Below are positions 46,594-56,300 of a stretch of 64,000 bases of DNA, piece after piece; position 1 is the first letter of the stretch; each line of letters begins with the position of its first letter. Source of the stretch: Mesostigma viride (taxonomy: Eukaryota; Streptophyta; Mesostigmatophyceae; Mesostigmatales; Mesostigmataceae); contig RPFO01001309.1 of the NCBI GenBank assembly GCA_009746045.1, positions 80,001-144,000 on the forward strand, given 5' to 3'. The position numbers were made by a program, and so were the translations under genes. The notes beneath the pieces were generated by a model. It was not told the DNA's origin, did not search any database, and was given only the letters and a program-made list of their open reading frames with translations.

Positions 46594-48203
46594 GTCCTGG
46601 ATGGATAGTCTATCACTGGAGATATGACACCAGGGTAACAGAGAAAAGGATCCCCCAACAAAGCATTCCCTTTATAACCTTCCAATACCTGAAAAGGAGT
46701 GGGGATACCGAGTATAGTCAACATGACCTGACCTAATACCTTGAGGGATGACTGCCCTGAGAAATCAGCCACATGGTGCCAGGGTGAAGGTTCCAAAGGC
46801 ATATGGGGCACAGCCAGGGCACTGATAATGCTGACCTGGGCTTGTGTGTCCACTGCAACCATAAATGGGCTATTGTCATTCTGCCCAACCTTCCCCACCT
46901 TAGCTGATCCTGCAGCAGTTTGAGCTTTGGCTCTATGAGCTGCTTGTAAAATGCGAACAGCGTCTGCTAGGCTGCGTTTGGAAGGTGCAGCTAGTGGCTG
47001 AGCTATGTTCACACTTGAAGAGGTGATAGGTTGCTGATCACCTGTTTTGCCAATGTGACCCTCTGCTGCAGGGGGCCAAGCCTGCAGTGACTGCCTGCAA
47101 TCATCAAGGGTGACCTGGGTGTCACAGTGGGTGTGGCTCTCACACTCACCAGTGGGTGTTCCAAACAACCACTCACTGGGCAACGCTGGGATGCCAGGCA
47201 ACTGTACAGGGCTGTCGGCCAACAGCTCTTCCTCCTCTGCCACGTCTGACACAGTTGGAAAATACAATTTCATCCTGTGAGGTGAACACCTGTGAATCTT
47301 TCCCGTGTCATTGTGTTTAACTAACACTGTCCTGCCAGTGGTGTTAAACTTTAGGATGGTGGCTGGCCCATGCCAGGTACCCACCTTGCCTAGTCCCGAC
47401 TCCTTGTAGAATAGGACCTGATCCCCTTCTCTGAAGGTGGGACGTGGATGCTTTGCATCCTTGACAGCTAACCTGCTAGCTGTCTGTGCTCGCTGTGCGT
47501 TGTATAGGGCTAGTACCTCAGGTGGATAAATGCCTGCATGCAATCCATCTGGTGTAATGATCACCCCTTGTGGGGTTTTCATGAGTGGCCTCCTGTTGAG
47601 GACTTGGCACAACCTGGTGGACCACAGAGCTCTGTCAGCATATGACCCACTGTCAGCCAGCAGATTGCCATCTTCTTTGGCTACAAGGGTTTTAATGGAC
47701 CTGATGGCCCTTTCAATAATGCCTTGCCTCTCATGATCTTCTAGCCCAGCCAGATCAATAGCCTCACACCCTGGTTCATTGGCAAGACACGTGAACTGCT
47801 GATCCAGTAACAATGCCTCCACAGGGTAGTACCTGGCCTGAGCAATCAAGAGAGCCCTGAGCAACTGTGTCTTGTCCATTCCAGGTAATGGTTCAATGGT
47901 TGTGTACCTTGACCATGCATCTTTAAGTGCCAAGTAAGATTGTCCTTTGATATGAAAGACATCTCCTACCACCCTGCCCTTGCACTTAGGTGGGGTAGCT
48001 ACATGCCACTTAGGGGGTTTGGGTGCATTGAACTGACAATGCTGGCAGTGGGATCTGACCACCTGGCATGCACGTCTGAGTGCTGCCCCCCCTATTGCTG
48101 CTGCCACCACCTCTGCACTCACTTCATGCCCATAAAGGAAATGCAACTGCAAAGCAAGCTCCTGAAAACTGATATGAGCATCCTCTGAGGGGACACTCTG
48201 CAC
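46575..48203 (-). CDS. Integrase followed by aspartic protease
   Basis: An intact frame of 542 codons; the true start is probably in gag by frameshift, since MQSVPSED merely opens the frame. An HHCC zinc domain is formed by H21, H26, C53 and C56. The DDE-type core has D81 (GDVFHIKG), D134 (LLLDQQFT) and E164 (GIIERAIRS). Residues 260-312 (DQVLFYKESGLGKVGTWHGP onward) look like the GPY/F-type C-terminal module. After a linker, residues 448-520 form a retropepsin-like domain: MVAVDTQAQVSIIS (active-site DTQA instead of DTGA, 452-455) and NALLGDPFL. The integrase inserts cDNA and the protease matures the polyprotein. Protease downstream of integrase is not the order of copia or gypsy elements that I know. 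Confidence 0.85.
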   Translation of the reverse strand: MQSVPSEDAHISFQELALQLHFLYGHEVSAEVVAAAIGGAALRRACQVVRSHCQHCQFNAPKPPKWHVATPPKCKGRVVGDVFHIKGQSYLALKDAWSRYTTIEPLPGMDKTQLLRALLIAQARYYPVEALLLDQQFTCLANEPGCEAIDLAGLEDHERQGIIERAIRSIKTLVAKEDGNLLADSGSYADRALWSTRLCQVLNRRPLMKTPQGVIITPDGLHAGIYPPEVLALYNAQRAQTASRLAVKDAKHPRPTFREGDQVLFYKESGLGKVGTWHGPATILKFNTTGRTVLVKHNDTGKIHRCSPHRMKLYFPTVSDVAEEEELLADSPVQLPGIPALPSEWLFGTPTGECESHTHCDTQVTLDDCRQSLQAWPPAAEGHIGKTGDQQPITSSSVNIAQPLAAPSKRSLADAVRILQAAHRAKAQTAAGSAKVGKVGQNDNSPFMVAVDTQAQVSIISALAVPHMPLEPSPWHHVADFSGQSSLKVLGQVMLTILGIPTPFQVLEGYKGNALLGDPFLCYPGVISPVIDYPSRTWVVLI

Positions 48204-48542
48204 ACCTTGGGAACCATAGATGTGAAGGTTGGTTTAGAGACATAATCTTCTGAAACCAGCTGTAGCACCTTTCCAGAACTGCTCACTGCTCTGACAGTGG
48301 GGCATGCAGATGAAAGAGGTGAAGCAGGCACACTCAAGCCAGCATGAGAGGGAGACTCACACTTCTTGCCGTAAGGAGGCCGCTTGCAGTCCTTGGGGTC
48401 ACCGTGGGGCGGCCCGTGGCACTTGTGGCACAGGACGTCCAAATGCCCCAGCTCGTCCACGTTCTTGCGGCAGGTGGGCCGCAGGTGGTACTTCATGCCA
48501 CAGCGGGTGCACCGCTGAGAAGACTTGTCCTCCTTGTCCTGC

Positions 48543-48613
<71 letters not shown>

Positions 48614-51273
48614 GCTGTTGCTGTTGTTGTTGTTGTTGCTGGAGCTGCCCCCCTTGGAGGGAGACTGCCCCTTACCCTTGCCCTTGCCCCAGCCCCTGCC
48701 CTTGCCCTTGCCCTTGCCCTTGCCCTTGCCCTTGCCCTTAAACATTTGTCCCAGCAGGGACTTGACTTCTGCCATAGTGACAGGTCTCTTGCTCCTGTCT
48801 TCCCTCTCCCTATCCTCCTCCTCCCTCTCTTCCCCCCTGACCCTCTTTACAGAGGTGCCCATGGCCCCCTGGCTAAGGGGAGCCAAGGCCAGCTTGATAT
48901 AATCCAATGCCTCCTTCATGTCCTCCCAGTACTTTGCCATTCCTGTGCAAGCATAGCGTAGGTGTTTTTGTCAAGTTTGAGTTTCTCAAGGAAGAACGCA
49001 GCAAGAACTTGTGATCTAGCTGCTGGACATCAGGACGTGCTTTGATGGCTAGCTCATATTTCTTTGTCTCAGCCACATAGTCCACTGATGTGACCCTGTA
49101 TTCCTCTACCCACCTGAATGCCCCATATATGTCCACAGATGAGGGGGTGGAGAGGAGGTCAGTTAGCTCCTTCATGAAAGCCTCCCAAACTGCCCTAGCC
49201 TGCGTGTCCTGCCACTTGGGATACCTACGCTGGAAGACAAGGATGAGATTCTGAATCTGAGAGGAGGACTGATGGTAAAATCCCCCTGCATGAGAGATCC
49301 AAACCAATTCTTGACATTCAGTTCCTCCCTAGCCAGCTGAAGAGAGAGAAGTGCATGATTCCCCTGCTCCCTAGTATACCCCTCAGGCAGCCCCCTGACA
49401 TTAATCCTATCCACAGGACGGTTTTCATTGTAAGTGGGCAACCTAGAGGGGGATGCAGGGGGAGAGGGAGAAGATGGTGTTGCTGCTGCAGCATTCACAG
49501 GAGAGACATGCTGAGAGGGAAGTGCTACTTGAGTGAGCTGAGCAGGAGGGGCAAGCATGGGCTGTGTAGGAGGGTTAGACAACATAGGGGTGGGCTGGGT
49601 GGGGGTGTGAGTGTGTGTCACTTCCCGCCTCCTGCTGCGGGCCTCCTCCCAATCATGGAAGGTGGGAGAGAGGGACACTTCATCGTCAGTAGGGTTAGTA
49701 AATCATGATGCAGCCAGGTAGGCAGCCACCTACCCGCCCCTTCAGGATGGCATTGTGCAGGAGCTCCAGGAGTCGCACCAGGCGAACCCTGCTGCCCTGC
49801 ACCCTCCTCCTGAGAGGAGGCCTGCAGGGCAGGCAGCAGGTCGTCACACACCCTGCGTGTGTCCGCATGGAGGTTGGGCAAGCCCAGGATGTGCGTGATA
49901 ATCGCACACACCAGGCTGCCCGCCTCCGCGACGTGCATCTGCTGGCTCCGGTCGGCCAGCCCACGGAAGGAGGCTGTGGCCTGTATGGCACGCCACACGG
50001 CCTCATCACCCAGGGTGATGAAGTCCCGACCTTCCAGGTCGCCTCCAGCCGTGCTGGCTGCTGCCCAGCCGGTGGGACCCTGAGGCCCCTCCGGCCCTGC
50101 CAGGGCCTTGTCCTTGTTGCGGCTAGAGGGGGCCTGCCCCCCAGAGCCGCTGGAGGTGCCCGTGACACCCTCCATGGGGGCTGCATCCCCCGCCAGCGCC
50201 GGAGGCGCCGGCGTCGCTGCCGGGGTCCCTGCGACCCCGGGCGCTTGTGTCGCCGCCGGGGTCCCTGCGACCCCGGTGGCCTCCTCAGCCACCTGGCCCC
50301 CCACGCTGGGCGGGGGAGCCCGCTGCTGAGGTTGGACCCTCTGACCTGCCAGAGGGTCCTGGGTGGCTTCACCACCCATGGGCGTGTTGGGGGCGTCTGC
50401 CGCCCCGCGCTCCGTCGCAGGCGGCATCGCAGCCGCCTCACGCCTCTCCGGGCCCCAGCCAACTGGCGTGACTTGGGGCCACGGCCCCAACGGAGTCAGC
50501 GTGATCTCCTGGTGGCGACCACGCGCAGCGCCTCTCTCTGACGCTGCCTGGACGCCCACTGATCAACAGTGCCGGGGTTTCGCCGCGGCCGATTGGCGTA
50601 ACACCACAGCCAAACTGCCACCTGGATCAGGGGAAACTGCATCCTCAAACGATTCTCGATCATCGTTTGCGTCCGATGAACCTCAATCGCATGGATCGGC
50701 TCATCTGCCGTCAACTGGAAACGTTGCCGAATGATCCAGCCGTTCACCGAAATGAACGCTGGGATGTCGTCCTCCCCAATGGGGAGAAATGGGGTACGCG
50801 CCCGAACGCGACAGGGGCGGAACATGTTCCCCATACCGGTCAATGTCCATGATGGCCATCTGTCGGCCCACGGAAAGATTACCAGACGTCGCAGGCGTCT
50901 GTGTCGAAATCTCGAGCGAAGGCCGTGACCTCGCAGGCTGCACCTCCCCATCCTCCTCCGAGGAATCACTCCGCTCACGACCCCCGTCACCTGCGACGGG
51001 GGAATTACGTGCCCGGGGGACCTGCCCCCCAGGTGCCATGGCGGACGAACCGCCAGTGGCAAACGGACGACCGCTCGCCATCCCCCGGGCGCCGGGCCCC
51101 ACCTGCGGGGTCCGACGCCTGGGGTGGTCGGCGACCACCGTGCGGAAGGTGACGTTGGGCGTCACCCTCGCATCGTTGGTGGAGGGCGTGCCCTCCGGCG
51201 AAAGTCGGGGTGAGGTGCGCCTGGCAGGCGCCTTCCCCTTGTTGTTGTTGTTGTCGCCGTTGTTTGAAGCCAT
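48204..51273 (-). pseudogene. GAG polyprotein region, several frameshifts
   Basis: The likely start is MASNNGDNNNNKGKAP at 51,273, 24 bases beyond the primer site. Gag-like sequence passes through frames 51,273-50,701, 50,559-49,618, 49,678-49,172, 49,307-48,873 and 48,940-48,204. The middle part has the helical capsid-like segment (QARAVWEAFMKELTDLL). The last part has a (KG)n run, a poly-Asn stretch from an AAC microsatellite (48,541-48,645), one canonical CCHC knuckle (CTRCGMKYHLRPTC) and a second CX2CX4HX5C knuckle (CHKCHGPPHGDPKDC), which bind RNA. At least four frame changes separate the parts. Confidence 0.75.
48541..48645. repeat. (TTG)n microsatellite encoding poly-Asn in gag
   Basis: About 30 TTG triplets with a few TGC interruptions. 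On the coding (minus) strand they read AAC, giving the poly-Asn linker between the KG-rich segment and the zinc knuckles. Confidence 0.93.
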
Positions 51274-51296
51274 ATTTTTTGCTTTTCGAAAAAAAA

Positions 51297-51315
51297 TAAA
51301 GAACTTTTCAGTCCA
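51297..51315 (-). other. Primer-binding site
   Basis: TGGACTGAAAAGTTC on the minus strand begins directly after the 5' LTR. It starts with TGG, complementary to a tRNA CCA end. The tRNA species was not identified. Confidence 0.65.
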
Positions 51316-51773
51316 AGTTGGATGGAGACTAGGGACGACGAACAACTGCTGAAGCTGAAAGCGAATGATGATTGTATTAGCAATAATACAATGAGAGAGC
51401 AATGGAAGCTGAGGGCTCAGAATGGAACGTCTGGGCAAACTCGGGTGCTGCGGCACTCCCCAGTGCTACGCCTATATGCCTATGGCGGTGCTACCTGCAG
51501 CACCTCACCAGTGGACAACTGTACACTGCAATGCCATGCGACCACGTCACTAGCATCAACTACACTCGGCCCGTCCAGAACCGGATAACCCGGGTCTGGC
51601 GGGTCGAGCTGGAGTCTAGGCACAGTCTGGCACTAACCGCACATCGGTCCACATGACACCTCAGTACCGTACACCCTGCCGTACTGTACTGAGGTGTCCC
51701 GCTCAGCCGCGGTAGGCAATACGCGGCGCGCAGGCCGGAAATCCGTGTGTCAGCCTAAGCATCTCATCTAACT
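51316..51773 (-). repeat. 5' LTR
   Basis: 458 bp, the partner of 43,288-43,742. Transcription of the element should start here and run leftwards. The minus-strand ends AGTTAG and CCAACT form a short imperfect inverted repeat. Confidence 0.92.
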
Positions 51774-51778
51774 CCCCC

Positions 51779-52785
51779 TTCACCACGGGGTGTGGCAAGG
51801 TTGTGTCCTGTCCCCATACCTGTTCATTATTGTCATGGATCACGTCATGCGCCGGGCACGTGCGCGCATTACTGCTCTTAAGGGGTTCGAGCCAGGCTTG
51901 GACATCCTTAACGAGAAAGAGCACGGCGGGGTTAGACCTGGTTACCGCCTTGCCGACCTGATTTATGCGGATGACACCACCCTCATCGCGAGCCCCGAGC
52001 ACATTCAGACCTGGCTAGCTGGACTGTCTGGGCCTGGAGGCGCGGGCGGTGGGGTTGGAGATTAGTGTCAAAACTGAGGCGATGGTGATTGGGGCCTCCA
52101 GTACACCACCGCTACCGCGCCTGCTCGACGGGACGGAGGTCCCGTTCCGCGATCGCTTCAAACTGTTGGGGAGTTGGCTTCCTGACACTGCAGACGATGC
52201 ATGTGGACACCCGCATCGGCCTGGCCTGGGCCAGGCTCCGTTCGCTCAACACCTACTGGCGCTCGAAGGGTCTGGGCGAGCACCGCAAGCGCATGCTCTT
52301 CAAGGTCCTCGTCCTCACGGTGCTCACGTATGGCGCCGAGGCGTGGACAATCACACCCAAACTGCATGGCAGCTAGGCTCAACGGCACGGTTTACAGGAT
52401 GCTCCGACAGGTCCTTAACGTAGGGTTTTCCGAGGCTGCGCCCGTCATCAGAGTCTTTGTATCATGGTATGCCTCGTATTTCGGACGAGATTAGACAGCG
52501 TAGGATAGCATTTGTAGGACACCTTGCTCGCACCAGCCAGGTCGACACCGCCCTTGGTCTGGCCGGCCCCCAGCGGCTTGGCCAGCCAGGGCGACACATT
52601 CTGACCTGGCCTGGCCCCAAGGGCATTCCCAAAAGGGTAGGGAAACCTGTCACGAACTACATCCAGATGTTGCTGGACGACCTAGTGGTCCCAGCCCAGT
52701 TTGAGCACCGCATCCACTCTCTCTCCCGTCTTTGGACTGCCATGCAGAACAAGACGCGGTGGCAGAAGGTTGTCAAGGCTCACAC
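51779..52785 (+). pseudogene. RTE/L1-like reverse transcriptase fragment
   Basis: Reading in successive frames: GVWQGCVLSPYLFIIVMDHV (RT block 4), LADLIYADDTTLIAS (catalytic YADD, about 51,960), a LGSWLP block (block 7-like), then a C-terminal segment with WARLRSLNTYW, VLVLTVLTYGAEAWT, RQRRIAFVGHLAR and LWTAMQNKTRWQKVVKAH. This order is typical of the distal half of RTE or L1 ORF2. At least three frameshifts. The 5' part is missing: the LTR element lies directly upstream with its target duplication at the junction. The 3' side is cut by the CACTA terminus at 52,786. Confidence 0.8.
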
Positions 52786-52797
52786 CACTAGGAAGTC

Positions 52798-53180
52798 GGT
52801 TTCTGAGATTTTTCTCAGGAATCCTGAGATTTCCTGATTTTTTTCTCAGGATTCCTGAGATTTTCTCAGGATTTCCTGAGATCTCCTGATTTTTTTCTCA
52901 AAAAATCAGGAGACATCCTGAGAAAACCTGAGATTTTCTCAGGATTCCTGAGATTATATCAGGACTTTCTCCTGAGAATCTTGAGAAGTGCCTGAGATGC
53001 GTCTCGCCACACACTGAGAAACACTGAGAATCCTGAGAAAATCCTGAGATCCTGAGAAAAATGTCGGAACAACACAAAAAATCTCAACATCTTGAGAAAA
53101 CCCGCTGAATCAGAAAAAAATCAGGAAAATCAGGACACTTAGCATGGCACAAAAAATCAGGAAAATCAGGACACTGAGCA
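52798..53180. repeat. Subterminal TCTCAGGA/TCCTGAGA repeats
   Basis: More than twenty copies of CCTGAGA and its complement TCTCAGG occur in direct and inverted orientation, separated by T- or A-runs. They taper into ATCAGGAAAATCAGGACACT repeats near 53,120-53,175. In CACTA elements such arrays are binding sites for the element's DNA-binding protein. Confidence 0.75.
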
Positions 53181-53338
53181 TGACACTTGAGAACTCTCAA
53201 GTGCATTATAGGACACTTATGCATTATATGTGGATGCAGAAATGATGCAGTTGACACACATGTTCATTGGAAATAAATAAATATAAGTGTGACAAGCACA
53301 CAACAAGTTACATCAATCCATCATTACCAGGAATATAA

Positions 53339-56300
53339 TCAATCCCACTCCTCATCAGTGTATGCAGCACTGTCAGAGTCCGCATAATTTACTACCGCAC
53401 GTTGCCTCTCACTTCTCCTTTGTGTGGGAATGCATGCCTCACCGTTGCTGCTCAGCGACAAATCACTAGCTATGTCATCAGGGCTTGATGCGCTGCCACT
53501 AGCCGCTGCCATGGACTTGCCAGCAATGCTCTTGCCACGCGAGCGGTTTGGTGCAGCGGCTGTGTGTGTTTCTACCAATGTGTCCGCAGTGCGCTTGCCA
53601 CGCGAGCGGCTTGGTGCAGCGGCTGTGTGTGTTTCTACCAATGTGTCCGCAGTGCGCTTGCCACGCGAGCGGCTTGGTGCAGTGGTTGCTTGTGGTTCTA
53701 CCAATGTGCCAACAGTGCGCTTGCCACGTGAGCGACTTGGTGCAGTGGTTGCTTGTGGCTCTACCAATGTGCCAACAGTGCGCTTGCCACGTGAGCGATT
53801 AGGTGCAGTGGTTGCTTGTGGCTCTGCAGCCATGCGTGCAGTGGTTGCTTGTGGATCTATGGGTGCAGTGCGATTACCTTGTGAACGACCTCGTGTTGTC
53901 ATGTCTCTTCGCTTAACACAAAGTGTCACCTTGCGCTGCAGGTTCATATCAGCATACACGTCTGTGGTTCTCAGCTGAGCACCCGCACCACGGGACAATA
54001 CATGCTGGGCTGCACTACACGTTTCCTTTACCAACTGCCATGGCAGTTTACAGTGCACGATGGCTATCTCAGGTGCATACTCTGGATCAACTACAAAACC
54101 AACTGAACATACACTCCCGGGAAGGACTAAAGCATCCTGCTTGGGCGCTTGCTCCCCTAAAGGTATTAAAGCGTCAATCCCTCTAAAGGGAGCTCTTTCA
54201 CAGAACCGACATCAAACAGAGCGACCTTTAAAAGAACTTGCCTACTCCATCCTTCCGTCGGGGCACGTAGGAAACTATGCAGAATGTGTGTGATGCGGCC
54301 GTACCTAACCCCCTCTTTACCATAAACCATTACTCCTGAGTTGCGATGGCGAACAGTTTGTCGAAGGTCGGCGACTGCAGTTCGGTAATTGCTGCCATTG
54401 ATGTGGATTGAGTCATGCTCGTCACAAGCAGGCTCCATGCCACACACCGCCGCCGTAATCATCGTGGGGAGGCGTGGCTCCTGGTTTTGCGTGATCCACT
54501 GCTTAAGCCACACCAGGTTGCCAACGTGAACGAGCCGACGCCTGCAAGTGACAACATAGGCGAATAACGTACATCACATTGCAAAATCAATTAAACATAC
54601 AATTAAACATAGTTGTCCCACTTCATACAATCATCACCATAGTGAAAAAAACATCTTCATCATTGCATGCACCACCAGATATTGCGTGTAGACAAGGACA
54701 CAAGAATGTCACTGTGAAATCTAGAAAATCAACCACATTAAGCACGAGTAAGCAAATCAGAAGAATGCAGGAAACATATGATAATCCTATGTACATGCGT
54801 TGCAAGATTACACCCTCCTTTCGGCTGAACTGAATTAAAATTACCAACGCGGAGGGTGTACAACTGTAGCATCGGTTTCTACAAGAAACTCACCAGAATT
54901 CAATGCCATATCCGGGCTCGTATGTTGCATGCTGAAGTGCAAAGTGCAAGCATCAGTTGTAAGGCCTCAAGCTGCTTGACCTCAGAGAGAGTATATGCTT
55001 GTTGACGAAAGCGCTTGCTCGGCAGAATACACTTGGACGGATCAGTTTCCAGAATGTCCCACACAGACGGGAAGCCTTGACCCTGAAAAAAAAAACACAT
55101 GAACCAAATAGAAAAAAAAGAACGTAAGTACATGTTTTGCATACACTTAACCTGCTAGAAACACTCGCTGAAACATGGGAAATGTGCATGCAGCCAAGCA
55201 AACACGAAGTTTGTTTAAAAAACTTACCCACACAGTCTGGCGCGTGAAGTAGCTCAGGATGTTCAATGCCTCGAAGTCCATGAAGAAGTTCCCCATGGAG
55301 CATTCCACGTTCTTGTTTGACAATGGCCCAGAAGTAATCACCGCCATTTGGCGCTCACCCCGTGTCATGCTCCGGCCATCAGGCAGGCCAGCATACCGGA
55401 TCTGTTCCGCCAAGTGAGATGCAGCATGGACTGATCTTGACATTTCTGACGCTGGCATAACACACTCTAATGCTACCACCGCACGCACGATCATTTCGCC
55501 CACTTCGACTAACTGCGATTGAGTGAGGCACCTTGCTGAAAATACAGCATTAAAGGCCACAGACAGCTGGACAAACGCCGCGCGGGCATCCGGATGCAAA
55601 CGATTGCGCAACACGACCGGCAACAACAAGCACATGTACTTGTTTTTGTCACTTGTTTTCATCGTCTCATCGCTTTTCCCGTCAGCGGCTAGTCCGTGGT
55701 ATCGCCCAGGCACATAGTCCGGGAGGCGGTCGAACACCTTTTCCACCTCTGCATTCAACAGAAACATGGTATGATACACAGATGTAAACGATCACATTGA
55801 CAATTTGATTAGAAAATTATGTCAGAGGCGAATTCTCAGAGTGGCCAAACACTGTCAGCCCAAATGCTCCGGCAAATCCTGACACTAACCCCATAAATAG
55901 TTATTGAAAAAATGAAAGGAAGTCTTACAAGCAACATGTTTACCCTAACAATCGGGGTTCTTTGAACGGAGTTTCTTCTATACGTGAATGCGGGAACAAG
56001 AGGCCGCTGGATGAGCGGCTTATAGGTCGCAGTGTTTACTCGTAGCTGTTTGGCTAGAGCTTTTGTGATTAGTAGATGCAATATAGTGCATGGTTGAAAA
56101 ATGAATTAAATAAAATGTGCGTTCCGCGCTTGGGTTGATTATACCCGGGCGGAACGGGGCGTGAGGTGCAGTGCCCCTGAAAAGAACAACCTACGCATTA
56201 TTTAATACTAGCCGTGCAGATTCGGGATATTCTACCCCCGGTCTGTACGGTTAGCGTCTTACTAGCATCCACTAAACATAAGGGCTCTTTCTTTGCTCGT

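Larger units (their letters stand above)
43288..51773 (-). mobile_element. LTR retrotransposon with order GAG-INT-PR-RT-RH
   Basis: An 8,486-bp element on the minus strand. It is bounded by 455- and 458-bp LTRs and flanked by CCCCC (43,283-43,287 and 51,774-51,778). LTR termini are AGTTAG...CCAACT on the minus strand instead of the usual TG...CA. The primer site and polypurine tract are adjacent to the LTRs as expected. The reverse transcriptase and RNase H resemble Ty1/copia. Between the gag zinc knuckles (about 48,470-48,520) and the integrase there is no room for a protease; the aspartic protease motif comes after the integrase. Frameshifts in gag and pol suggest the copy is defective or that the sequence contains indel errors. 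Confidence 0.9.

Noticed and set aside
48304-48961. Plus-strand poly-Leu/poly-Cys/poly-Val ORFs
   Set aside because: Antisense of the gag (AAC)n and lysine-glycine repeats of the LTR element.
49705-50541. Plus-strand 278-codon ORF as a gene
   Set aside because: Antisense of the GC-rich gag region, with no homology pattern of its own.
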